Shown piece by piece: positions 52,509 through 63,090 of a stretch of DNA of 64,000 bases. The DNA comes from Stentor coeruleus (lineage: Eukaryota > Ciliophora > Heterotrichea > Heterotrichida > Stentoridae). The stretch lies in NCBI GenBank assembly GCA_001970955.1, contig MPUH01000029.1, positions 91,646 to 155,645 on the forward strand, in the 5' to 3' direction. The translations under genes were made by a program, and so were the position numbers. The stretch's first letter is position 1, and each line of letters starts with the position of its first letter. Under the pieces are notes generated by a model. That model was not told the origin of the DNA. It saw only the letters and a program-made list of their open reading frames with translations, and did not search any database.

Positions 52509-53761
52509 GTTTATAGAGATTTAAAATGATTTTTTTTAGCGTTTTTTTAAACTTATGGGTATGTTGGATGGTATGAGGAAAGAATGAGGTTGAGTGAGTT
52601 TTGAAGATAAATTTAGAATGGGTAGTGAAGTTTGAGAGTATTATTAGAAGGTTATGTTTTGAATTATAGATGATTTTTAAGATAATTTTAGATTTTTTTT
52701 GAGGGATAGAATATTAGGGTGAGTAAGAGAAATAAATGTATTGGATTAATTTGCAAAATATTACAAAAAGATTTTAACGGGGGTGAAATTAGAACATGTA
52801 TATGTAGATAGGAATAGTTTATATCAGTGATGAAATAGGATAATTGAAAAGAAGAATTTTGAAAATATATTTAAGACATGAGATGAAAATATAAAAAAAT
52901 TATAATTCTATTTATTGATAGAACTAATGCAAAATAAGAATAGGAATAAAAAATTAAGATTGTTTATAATATATATGTGAAAATCATATATTTTATTGGA
53001 GTATAAAATTTATTATTTATAAAGGTTTCTTCATAAACAGCATTATGTTAAAACTATTAAAATATATTATTTTGATCTCCGAATAAATTGAATTCACTTT
53101 TGATATACACTATCATAAATTGTAAATTCGGCAATTTTACGTATTGTAAAATTAAATAAGCTTTTAGTGAAATTAGGAATCACTTTAATCCCTTATGTAT
53201 TTAAAATTAGAATTTTATATTTTCAGATAAGTTAGAAATGAGTTTTATTATAGTTTTTGCATCAAGTAGAAGACTTAATATAATAAATTTAGCACCAATG
53301 AAATACGCATTAGTAAGCAATTAATCAAATAAAAAATAATCATAATAACTGCATTTTCTAAATACAGCAACTATTTAAAATAATAAAAAACCTATTGATA
53401 AACACAAAATGAGCAATATTCTATTTTAAACTATTATTTAAATTCTTAATAAAATCCAAATTATTAAAATTTACTAACCAGCCCAATCCAACTAAAAAAT
53501 TTTATCTAAATCTCTAACAATAATTTCCATTTTTGCATCGCCTATCATAAAAACTATAATTCTTCAACCCAAAAAAAATCCATTTCAATAAATTCAAATC
53601 CTTATAAAATCATTAATTGCAAAATTCCTCTATAATCCCAAACTCAAAAAACCACAATTCACCCTTCAAAAGCTTTTCCTTCTAATCCTACAACAAATTC
53701 CCTATTTAAAATTTTTTCTTCCATATTCTAATCCTAATATAAAAATTCATTCAAATAAATC
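52509..53761. other. Divergent intergenic region
   Basis: About 1.25 kb between a minus-strand gene (left) and a plus-strand gene (right). The left 400 bases are G/T-rich and the right 350 A/C-rich on the plus strand. No gene or repeat recognised. Confidence 0.55.
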
Positions 53762-55513
53762 ATGGAAGATCAGCTAAAAAATATTCCAACAATTGTTCTA
53801 AGTGAGCTTCCTCAACCCGAAAGGGAAAAATACTTCAAATTCCTTCTCGAAAACGATGTGCAGTTCATAGAAGATGGGCGTGGTTATTACACTGCAATAA
53901 TAAAAGTCCTCAATAGCAAAGGTAACTAACATATAGACCAATTAGCCCTTCCACGTTTAGAAAAGTCTCGGATTCTAAACTCAACCTTTTCCTACAAGCA
54001 GAAAATGGTTATAACAGAATCTCCACGTTCAATAACCCCAACAAGCGCAAATAGATCCTTTGCAAAATCTATTGATAAATCAAAATCCAAATCTAAATCT
54101 CCAATCCGTAGAGGTAGGTCACCAAATGACTACTCAGCTCAAAAAATCAAAGGCATTTCTGAATTATTAGACCAAGATCCACTTCATGGAACCGTAAAAA
54201 ATAAGTAGAAGTCCAATCAAACTTTGAACATATCAAGATCTTCAGCTAGAACCCCAGAGAAACAACGTCCAGACCCTTTAAAACTCTTCCTTCAAACAAC
54301 GAAATTCCAAGAGTTTTTCAATCTCCTTAAACTACAAGGATCAAGTCATTTAAGACCTAAAACTTTATCAATTACTATGCTTATGAAAACTATTGAAGAA
54401 GTGTATTCAGCAAGATATAAAAAAGAAACAGCAGGGGAAAGTAGGAAAACCGAAGAAAATGCAGGTTTTGCTGAGTTTTTAGCGGAGTTCATGTGGGAAA
54501 AATACAAGAACAAAAGAATGGTCGATCAAAGTGCTTTGGATTTATGTCAATCTGCAGAGACTTATGAAAACGAGAATTTGGAAATTAGACTTTTTTCTCA
54601 GTTCCTTACAGGGGCATTTTCTACTGAGATACTAGTTTTCTTTCTTTATGCGCGGCAGGCCGCGCAAACTGTTTTAAACCTCCAGCTTGTGCCAAGTAAT
54701 TTTTATTAAGAATTCCCTGCGCAGAAAATCTCAGAAACCAGGCTTATAAGTTTGTCTTATAAACAATGTGCTAAAGTTGCAGGCACAGTTTATGCTGAAG
54801 AAGAATGGTTATTAAAAAGCTTTATGAGTGAATTAGATGGGGTTTTCAAAGGTCCTTCAATAAAACTCTATGACTTTCTAGCTGTATTTATAGAAAATTA
54901 CAAAGGCACTTTACAAGAAAACCACTCCTTATCACCTTTTACTGATGACAAATCCAATGAGCAATTTACAGATAGTATCACAGCTGTTGAAGTTGAAGAA
55001 AATAGATATCAAAGACCTGTGAGCTTTGGTGCAGTACCTTTAGAAACCCGTCCACCTGCTTCAAATTCTATAAAATTTACTAAAGATCCAATACAAGATT
55101 CAAGACCTTTACCAAAAAGCCCATTTGATCGTATTAAAGAACTTTGTGTTGAGCATTGTGAAAATAAACTTGTCAAGCTTTTTGTTAGGATTATCCTTAG
55201 TGGGTATTTAGAAGACCTTTCTGATGACAAAGATGATATTATAAGCCAAGTTGAAGAAATCGTCATGGATAAAATGAATAGTCTTATTGAAGCCGTATGT
55301 CGTTGTGACAAGCGGAAATGGATGGAAGTCTTAGAGACTGATAACAAAGACTGTTTGAAATACTGTGAAAACCTTCAAAAACGGCTTAGAGAAATACAGA
55401 AAAAAGATAAAGAGCCCAATTCTGATGATATCGACCAGATATGCAAGGAAATCCTCCAGACACCAGAACTTAAATTGTATATCAGCGAGCAGATAAGAAG
55501 CATATGCGCTTAG
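53762..55513 (+). CDS. Four-exon gene, unknown protein
   Basis: Three 15-nt introns (53922-53936, 54194-54208, 54696-54710) join four open stretches into one frame of 568 residues from ATG 53762 to TAG 55511-55513. The N-terminus (MEDQLKNIPTIVLSELPQPE) is followed by a Ser/Lys-rich linker (about 85-130) with SKSKSKSPIRRGRSP, then three helical regions up to the C-terminus. No domain is recognised and no catalytic motif is visible. The splicing is well supported: each intron has GT, AG and A at position 10, and each carries an in-frame stop. Its stop lies only 10 bases from the stop of convergent HRD1. Confidence 0.82.
53922..53936 (+). other. 15-nt intron
   Basis: GTAACTAACATATAG, first intron of the four-exon gene; in-frame TAA at its start and A at position 10. 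Confidence 0.88.
54194..54208 (+). other. 15-nt intron
   Basis: GTAAAAAATAAGTAG, second intron of the four-exon gene, falling between codons; A at position 10. Confidence 0.88.
54696..54710 (+). other. 15-nt intron
   Basis: GTAATTTTTATTAAG, third intron of the four-exon gene; removes an in-frame TAA and keeps the frame that continues to 55513. A at position 10. Confidence 0.88.
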
Positions 55514-55523
55514 ATAAAATAAT

Positions 55524-56882
55524 TTAACCAGTCTGCTGATTTTTATTTTCTAGCAGTTTGAGAAAGTTCTCTTTGATTTTCTTATAATGTTCATTTCTTG
55601 CAATATCTTCAGGGGATTGCTCGATTTGATCAGGTGGGTGTCTATAAAACCTCACAATAAAATCATTCATATTTTCAACGGCATGACGCCTTTTTTCATT
55701 GTGTCTTGATACTTTATGCCCAATAACTGCTTTTGGTAGTCCCCAAGCAGTAGCTCCAATGTCTAAAGGGTTTCCAAAGGACTTAACATGGCTTGGTAGG
55801 TCTTGTAAAAGGAAAGAACTTGCTAGGTTTTGTGAGAAACTCTCAGATTTATTGTGTTGGACTATAGTCTTTTCATCAATATCTGCACGGCATGTCGGGC
55901 ATTTAGGACTACTAGAGTTTTCAAAGTAACTTCTTAAGCATTTGTAATGAAAAAGATGCCCACAGTTGATTTTCTTAGCTTCTGTCAAATGATCAAGGCA
56001 AAAAATACACTTGTCATTAGCTGTGTGGATTTCATCAACACTTGCATTAGGGAAATTGTTAACTTTAGATAAAAGTTGTCTTGATTCAAGGTATCCAGAT
56101 AAATACTTCCACATATTCATAACAGCTCTTAAACTTTTATCTACAAAGTATATCCCAAGTGCACTTCTTTTAGATAATATCATAAGCTCAACAATAACTA
56201 CAGTCAAAGTACTGAAATTATATAAAAACTCCACTGCACTAAGGACTGGGGATTTGTTTTCCCAGCCATTATGATAGCATGTTTTTTCAAGCATGTGTAA
56301 TAAAAAAACTACTAAAGACTTGCTAGCATAAATCCCCATTAAAATATACTCGTATGTTAACAATATATATAAGGATTCATATGAATTCGAGCTTTCTAAA
56401 TTCATGAAGTTAAGATCAGCGATAATAAGGAAAATATGGAAAACAAAAGCTCGGAAGTAGTCTGATGAAGGGTAATTTTCAGTAAAAAGCTATTTGGAAA
56501 TTACATATTCTACACGTTTACTGGCTAATGTATGAAGAGCATATACTGCTATATTGGCTGATATATGGAATGCGATATGCCAATCAAAATCTAAATGTAG
56601 CATGTAAAGGACTATAACTAAATTGAACCCATGATGCATTGTTTGGCTTTCCATGTTTTGGATTTCAGCTTCTTTTAGAGAAGAAAAGAAGAGATATGTG
56701 ATTATTTTAAAGGCAAGAACACTTAGGGCGATTGAGAAATTGAAAAGCACGAGGAGGATTGATTTAGATTTTGCGATGTAAACTACGGTTGTGTAGAATT
56801 CTTCTTGATTTAGGTAGGTGTTGAGGACAACAAAACCTGCAAGGAAAATGCTACTGAGAAGATATAGCTTGCTTCCTAACAT
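55524..56882 (-). CDS. SYVN1: ER ubiquitin ligase HRD1 (synoviolin)
   Basis: A two-exon gene for a 447-aa HRD1-type E3 ligase of ER-associated degradation. A 15-nt intron (56490-56504) joins an N-terminal membrane exon to the rest. Six hydrophobic segments occupy about 1-240, with the family's FYTTVVYIAKSK at about 28-39 (human YPTVVYVTKS), KRVEYV before the intron (human DRVDFM) and TYEYILM after it (human FEYAILM). A RING-H2 domain follows (about 300-345) with spacing C-x2-C-x11-C-x-H-x2-H-x2-C-x13-C-x2-C, preceded by NASVDEIHTANDKCIFC as in HRD1 (DATPEEL...DNVCIIC). All zinc ligands are present. The C-terminal tail is short compared with animals. Expected partner: SEL1L/HRD3. Confidence 0.92.
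56490..56504 (-). other. 15-nt intron
   Basis: On the minus strand GTAATTTCCAAATAG, in the HRD1 gene. Without splicing the frame stops at TAG inside it; with splicing it continues into conserved HRD1 sequence. A at position 10. Confidence 0.93.
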
Positions 56883-57390
56883 ATTATAATATACTTGTAA
56901 GGCTAATAAAAAATTATATGGTTTGAGAATTTTTTGATGTTGAATTTTTCAAAGGCAGAATGGATTTAGGATTTGATTATGATTTAGGGTGATGAAGTAT
57001 TGGATTTAATGATTTTGCGGAAGGTTGGAAGGATAAGATGAATGATTTTGAATTTATTGTATGGTTTTTGTTTGGTTTAACTTAAGAAGGTTTAGAAAAT
57101 AAATTTTTGATGGAGAGATATTTTATTTTATGTTGAAAGTGAGAAAAAGAAGCTTTTAAATGATTGCAAGATGATTATTTTTGATGAGTAGGATCAAGAA
57201 AAGTAATGAGGATAGATTTTTGAAAAAAAGATAATGGAGTAGGCTAGCTTATGAAATATGAGATATTATGATATATTTAAATGTAAAGAATAGCAATCTA
57301 AATTTTATCCTAAGCATCATTCTCAATATATAAACTCAAGAAAATCAATATAAATTTTATATAATAATTTGATACTTCTCTATATGATAA
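56883..57390. other. Intergenic region
   Basis: About 500 bases between two minus-strand genes. The left 350 bases are G-rich on the plus strand (5' flank of HRD1), and the right part C-biased (3' flank of TIP41). No gene. Confidence 0.55.
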
Positions 57391-58095
57391 TTATACTAAC
57401 AATGCGATTTCATCAGTAAAACTTATAACAGTATCTAAACGCGAATAAATCATTTCCTCTATTTTGTCACCTTTTCCTAATAGATTAACACCTTTCTCAT
57501 TAAGCTCATCAACAGTATTTTCCTTCACAGTAAAAACCCTTAATATACTATTTGCCCCATAAGAATGAAAAACCCTTGTCTCTAAACTCCTTAACTTCTG
57601 TTGATTTAAAAAACAACTCATTCTAGCCAAAGCATAAAAGCATGTTGGCATCGCCCGAACTTTAACACTAAAAGAGCTTTTTTCATTCACCGTATTCTTT
57701 TGGAAAAATAATATTTCATTAAACCACAATATTGGGTCATTATTCCCTAACCTTTCAACAGGTATCATTGATATTGAAGGTTGTATATTAATAACTCCAT
57801 GCAGATGTATAGCTTTAACCCTTCCTTTATAAGAAGAACAAGTAGAGTTTTCATCTATAGGGTTCATAAAATTAGTATGTGACCCAAAGATATCCCCACT
57901 AACATAAAAATTCCTTTTCTGATTCTCAGGGTTCATCATCTCAACAGCTTCATAAGTATGAAACTCTAGAGAAATTCCTGTTTTATGATTCTGAAAGCCT
58001 AGAAAACTATTTGAATACACATCTAAACCATTAGTCCTTGTTGGTTCTCCCTGATTACTTTCAAAAAACCATTCTGCATGGCGAAACCTATCCAT
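57391..58095 (-). CDS. TIPRL: TIP41-like (TIPRL) protein
   Basis: A 234-residue TIP41 family protein. Conserved features appear in order: GISLEFHTYEAV (family GIEF-x-x-x-DAL), an SSYKGRV-like segment (family DYKG), ERLGNNDPILWFNEILFF (family EKLKAREQIKFFEEVLLFE) and SFSVKVRAMPTCFYALARM (family SLSVKIRVMPSSFFLLLRF), then TRVFHSYGANSILRVFT. TIP41/TIPRL binds PP2A-type catalytic subunits and alpha4/Tap42, linking phosphatases to TOR signalling and DNA-damage responses. Length is slightly under the family norm (about 270 aa). Single exon, minus strand, first ATG used. Confidence 0.9.
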   Translation of the reverse strand: MDRFRHAEWFFESNQGEPTRTNGLDVYSNSFLGFQNHKTGISLEFHTYEAVEMMNPENQKRNFYVSGDIFGSHTNFMNPIDENSTCSSYKGRVKAIHLHGVINIQPSISMIPVERLGNNDPILWFNEILFFQKNTVNEKSSFSVKVRAMPTCFYALARMSCFLNQQKLRSLETRVFHSYGANSILRVFTVKENTVDELNEKGVNLLGKGDKIEEMIYSRLDTVISFTDEIALLV

Positions 58096-58779
58096 TTATA
58101 AAATCATGCATGAGATTTACAATACAAACTTACTCATAATGATAATCAGATGGGCTTCTTTTTGGAAAAAAGAATATCTCATGTTTTATCATAGTTACTA
58201 TATGCTTGTATATAATCACAAGGATTATAAATCAAAGAAAACTTGGATTATAGCTTTGTAGATTTATTAGGAATCAGTTTTAATATATCAGAATATTTAG
58301 TATAGCATTCTCAGCTTTTCTTAGTATTTTTAGCTTATTCTGGGAATATAATTGCTTTAGCATTATCTCGGAATATAGCTTCCACATTTGATAAACCCTA
58401 CTTTTATTCTCATTTTCACATGCTATTTTATATCAAAAACTGCATATTAACAATCTTTATATTTACAGGGTTTAAAGTGTTTAATTCTATTGTTCTAAAT
58501 GCTTTTTAGAATCATTTCATAGTATTTTTATGGATGTTATAAGGGAGTTTTCTAAAACTAAAAACAGTTAAAAAATTAAAAGAACTTATAATATCAATCA
58601 ACAAAATGCTAACTAAACTGGCAGGAATCCATAATCATTATCATTTACAATATAAAAATAGTAATAACAAAAGAAAAACATTATAACACAAAGCAATACC
58701 TCTAATTCTCATCAAATTATTATCAAAACTTTAATAACTCAAGCTTTATATCCAAAGTCTAAGCAAAGTTTCTATAAAA
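58096..58779. other. Divergent intergenic region
   Basis: AT-rich; the right 200 bases are A/C-rich in front of the kelch array. No gene recognised. Confidence 0.5.
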
Positions 58780-60120
58780 ATGTCAATCAAATGCTTTTTC
58801 CCATATTGCTTGGCCTTCCCTTCCACTCATATCACATGCAATCAACAAAGCATATTCTCATGTGCTAGTCATTGCCAAAACCATTTCGAATCATGCATCT
58901 TCAGTCACAATTGCAATTATTTATTAAAAAATATTTCATTTGACAAGTTTAAAATGATCGAAAAAATAAAGCAAGTCCTAAAATGGTCTAAGGACATGAC
59001 AGAAAAAGCGATCTACGAATGCAATCAAAAAACATTGGAATTTAGATCAATTTTGAAAAAAAAACTTATAATATTAAATACATTCAAGCATCATTGCGAT
59101 TTTATGATAGAAAAAATAAGAAATGCAAATAAAGTGCCTATTTATTATAGCATTAAAGAGGTTTCGTGTCCAGAAATAAGCCAAAAAGACCTGAATCTTG
59201 AATTTAAAAACCTATATAAAAATGTATTTATTACAAAAGTGTCAAGTTCAATTGACTCATCACAAAAATATAAAGAAATCGAAGATTCATTATCTTCACT
59301 GCTCAACAAGGAATTTGTAGATGAACCAGATAGTTATTTAGACTTTTTCATGGCCAATACAAAAGTTCTAGTTAGTTTTGATATAAAATCAGCTTCTTTT
59401 AACAAAAAAACTATTAATTTACAAGAAAATCAAGGGATTTTGACTTCGATTTGCAGGATTTCTACTGATGAAATATTCATATCTGGAGGTAATATTAACA
59501 TAGGACAGACATTAAGTGAAACTTTAGACAATTGCTTTATTATAAATACAAAAAATTCTAGTGTTACTATATTGCCTAAGGGTTATAAGAGATGTGCAGC
59601 ACAACCTTTATTGTTTAATAAGAAAATCTATATTTTTGGAGGAGAATTGTATTCACAAAATATAAAAGAAAGCCACATGTTTGATTTAAACAGCAAAACA
59701 TGGAAAATTTTAGCCCCTTTGATCGATGAACTTTCTTGCACTTCGACTGTATTGTTGAGAGAAAATGAGATATTACTCATTGGAACAAATGTTAATGGAA
59801 AAAGGTATTTTTTGGGTTATAACACTATATCAAATACATATTTTGATTATAGTTTGAACTATAGTGATAAGAATTTTCATATAAATATATTGATACAAAG
59901 TGATGATAAGGTATTTATAATTGTTAGGAATATCATTTTTGTCACTGAGGCTAATAATCTTAGGTCATGGAAGATTACGGAGAAGTCTTGTGTGCACTTT
60001 GGGATAATTAGCCAAGTTGTTGTTCGTGAAAATAAAGCATATTTTATAGACAGTAAGCAAGATGTGTTTATGTTCTGTTTGAAAACTTTCCATATGAGTA
60101 ATATTTTAAAGATAGCTTAG
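58780..60120 (+). CDS. Cys/His-finger kelch protein, paralogue 1
   Basis: First of three tandem paralogues, 446 aa, single exon. The N-terminus has eight likely zinc ligands spaced C5-C10-C20-C28-H31-H35-C39-H43, followed by a helical coiled-coil linker (about 55-220) and kelch-like beta-propeller repeats (about 230-446), for example CAAQPLLFNKKIYIFGGELYS and the NGKRYFLGY segment. The ligand spacing resembles, but is not, a B-box (TRIM) zinc finger; the finger-linker-propeller plan parallels TRIM proteins, with kelch in place of the SPRY domain. No RING domain, so ubiquitin-ligase activity is not implied. Likely a scaffold or adaptor of unknown partner. Confidence 0.85.
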   Translation: MSIKCFFPYCLAFPSTHITCNQQSIFSCASHCQNHFESCIFSHNCNYLLKNISFDKFKMIEKIKQVLKWSKDMTEKAIYECNQKTLEFRSILKKKLIILNTFKHHCDFMIEKIRNANKVPIYYSIKEVSCPEISQKDLNLEFKNLYKNVFITKVSSSIDSSQKYKEIEDSLSSLLNKEFVDEPDSYLDFFMANTKVLVSFDIKSASFNKKTINLQENQGILTSICRISTDEIFISGGNINIGQTLSETLDNCFIINTKNSSVTILPKGYKRCAAQPLLFNKKIYIFGGELYSQNIKESHMFDLNSKTWKILAPLIDELSCTSTVLLRENEILLIGTNVNGKRYFLGYNTISNTYFDYSLNYSDKNFHINILIQSDDKVFIIVRNIIFVTEANNLRSWKITEKSCVHFGIISQVVVRENKAYFIDSKQDVFMFCLKTFHMSNILKIA

Positions 60121-60411
60121 CATATAGGGAAATTATACATTTAATTGAGTTTGTTTATTTGTAATAATTATTTTAATTTTGAATATGTGGGAATTTTAGT
60201 ACTTTGACAAATAGTTTAAGATTTAAATAAAAGTGCGTTGCTTTAATTTTACTAGGATATATTAGATAAGAAAATTGGCTTATTAATTTAGGGTGTCTGT
60301 TTGATATAGCATATTTAGCATATTCACAATATATAAAACATATAATTATGCCCCAACTGTAAACTTCAATACTACCTTAAAGCATAAAATGATAAAAAAA
60401 ATCTATTATAA

Positions 60412-61722
60412 ATGTCGTTTCTCTGCTCCTGGCCGAACTGCCAAACTCCAGCTTCAAATATAACCACATGCAAAAGAAAAAAGTTATATTTCTGCTTCGA
60501 TCACTTACAAAAGCACAATGTCCTCTGCAGTAATATCCATAAAAATGTTCTCATTGAAAACACTCCTACATCTGACAACATCCTAACAATTGATGCAGTT
60601 GAAAACATAATAAAATGGACCAAAGACATCACAAAAAAAAGCAAAAATGACTACAACAAAATTATGCTTGAAATCAGAAGTGCTTTAAAAGATACACTTA
60701 GTGCTATAAAGAAAATAAAAATCCATTGCAAAGGCATTAGAAGTAAACTTAGGAAAGATAGTAGTTTAGAATTACCTGGGACTAATTTGGAAGAAATTAA
60801 CATCGAACTAAAAGCTTTGTTAAAAAATGTTTTTACTGATTGGAAAACTGTTTCTTTTAATACTTCAGAATATGTTGATGATATTGAAAATAGCTTTTAT
60901 TCTGTTTTATATTCAGATTATAGAGAAGGTTTGGATAGATATTTGGATTTTTTTATAAAGAACACTAAAACTTTGGTGACTTTTGATATTAAATTATGCA
61001 ATTATACAAAGAAAGATATTGATATGCAAGGAGTTCAAGGAAATAATATTTCGATATGCAGACTATCTTCAAATGAAATATTTATTGAAGGAGGTAATTT
61101 ATAATTAGGATTATTACTGAGTGAATACTTAGATAGTTGCTATATTATAGATACAAAATTGGGCAAAGGAAAAGCTATGCTAAATGGACAAAAAAGGCGT
61201 GCGGCTCAACCTTTATTTTTTAAAAATAGCATTTATATTTTTGGGGGGCAATCTTATGAAATATATTTAAATGACTGCAATGAGTTTAACCTAACAAGCA
61301 AAATTTGGAGAAATCTTAGTCGTCTGAATACTGGGTTATCTTGTACATCACCTTTGCCCTGGAAAAATAATGAAATTTTAGTTGTAGGATCAGACTTGAA
61401 TGGGAGACGGTATCTTTTTAGTTATAACATTATTGAAGATTTTTATTTATATTTCAATTTTGATCATAGCGACAAATATCATATGAATTTATTAGTTCGC
61501 AATGATAAATTTCTTCTTTTATTATCAGCTAATAGCCTTTTTGTCACTGAAATAGGCGAATTTTTTGAGTGGAAAAAAGTAGAACATAAATACGCTTATT
61601 ATGGTATTATTAGTCAAGTAACCATTAGGGAAAAGAAAGCATATTTTATTGACAGTAATGCAAATGTATTTTCAATATGCTTGGAAACTTATCAAATGGA
61701 AAATTTGCTTAAAATAGAGTAG
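60412..61722 (+). CDS. Cys/His-finger kelch protein, paralogue 2
   Basis: Second tandem copy, 431 aa, with one 15-nt intron (61094-61108) in the propeller. The eight N-terminal ligands are at identical positions to copy 1 (C5, C10, C20, C28, H31, H35, C39, H43), followed by the same coiled-coil linker and kelch repeats. Where copy 1 reads SGGNINIGQTLSE across the intron site, copy 2 has EGG, then LLLSEYLD. Identity to copy 1 is strongest in the finger and propeller ends, weaker in the linker, suggesting an old duplication. Start and composition match copy 1. 291 bases separate it from copy 1. Confidence 0.85.
61094..61108 (+). other. 15-nt intron
   Basis: GTAATTTATAATTAG, in paralogue 2 of the kelch array. 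It removes an in-frame TAA in the propeller region that is uninterrupted in paralogue 1. A at position 10. Confidence 0.9.
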
Positions 61723-61835
61723 TTAAGAAGGGATTTTATAAAATATATTTTATTTTGGTCAGTAAGAGAGAGTTTTAATTAGAACAAATCTAAAAAATTT
61801 ATTCTTGTTACGATCCATACTAGTATAGTTTTCAA

Positions 61836-63090
61836 ATGTCAATTAAATGCTTATGGCCCGAGTGCCAGAACTACCCTTTGATACTAGCAAAATGTAATCA
61901 AGAAAATCTATATTTTTGCTCATTTCACAGCCAAAGCCATTTAGAGCAATGCAGCAATAGTCATAGTTGTGAATCTCTTTTGAAGAATATTTCATTTGAC
62001 AAGTTGGAATTAATCAAAAAATTAAAGGAAGTATTAAAATGGACTCACGATATGACAAATAAAAGTATAAAAGACTACAACCAAATCATATATGAAATCA
62101 ATGCAACTTTAAAAAAACTCTTGACTCAATTAAAAGAATGCAAAAACATTGTCAAAATATGATTGATAAAGTTGAAAAATGTGGTTAGGTTCCAATATTT
62201 TTCAATAATAATATAACCACGTCAATTAGTTTTGATGATATAAAAACAGAATTTGCAGTTTTATATGAAAATAACTTTTCTCATTACATAGAATATTCTT
62301 TTAATACTTCAGAACATCAAAAAGAAATAGAAGAAAGCTTCAATTTACTATTTAATTCAGAAATCATTGAAATCCAAAACAAATCTTTAGATTCTTTAAA
62401 ATTTAATTCAGAAATTATTGAAATCCAAAACAAATTTTAGATACTTTTATTGAAAATTCAAAAATTCTAGTAATATTTGATATTGATTCATGCACTAACA
62501 TTAAACAAGCTATTACCTTACAAAATAATCAAGGTAAGCATATTTCAATATGCAGACTGTCTTCAGACGAAGTATTCTTTTATGGAGGTATTTTATATTT
62601 AGGATATTTAGGTGAATACTTAGACAAATGCTTAATAATTAATATAAAATATAGTGTTACTACATTCTTACCAAATGGAGGAAAAAGAAGCTCAGCTCAA
62701 CCATTGCTATTCAACAAGAATATTTATATTTTTGGAGGGCGATACAATCAAAGAAAATTTAAAAAAAAACTGTAATAAATTTAACCTTACAAGTAAAAAC
62801 TGGAAAAACTTATCACCTCTAAGCACTGAACTAGCTCATACTTCGCCTATATTATGGCGAAAAAATGAAATCTTAGTTATAGAATCAGATTACAATGGAA
62901 TACGCTATCTATTAAACTATAAAACTACTGAAGACATTTATTTTCATTGCAATTTCAACCGTATTCAAGAAGCATACTTACTGAATATTAGTTAGTAACG
63001 AGAAATTTATTATTTTATTATGCGGTAAAATACTTTTTGTAACTAGTATAGATGCTGAAGTATTTTCATGGAAGAAAATAAATACCTAAT
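61836..63090 (+). pseudogene. Cys/His-finger kelch protein, decayed copy 3
   Basis: Third copy, homologous from its start (MSIKCLWPEC) through the linker and propeller to about 63090, but broken. The finger is intact with the same ligand positions (C5 to H43). A one-base loss in an A-run near 62137 shifts the frame in the linker; a TAG follows at about 62189. A 51-base in-frame duplication (62351-62401 and 62402-62450) lies in the linker, with another TAG near 62437-62439. The frame shifts again after the YIFGG segment near 62740, and a stop near 62993 ends the last open piece before the final FVTSIDAEVFSWKK. No 15-nt intron removes these. The open piece 61836-62162 could still make a finger-only protein. 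Confidence 0.8.
62351..62450. repeat. 51-bp near-exact tandem duplication in pseudogene
   Basis: Bases from 62351 and from 62402 share at least 30 positions with one mismatch, giving a repeated FNSEIIEIQNK segment. It falls in the linker of the decayed kelch copy. Confidence 0.75.

Noticed and set aside
61094-61108. Reading the break in kelch paralogue 2 as a pseudogene
   Set aside because: The interrupting TAA lies in a perfect 15-nt intron with A at position 10, and splicing restores homology to paralogue 1.
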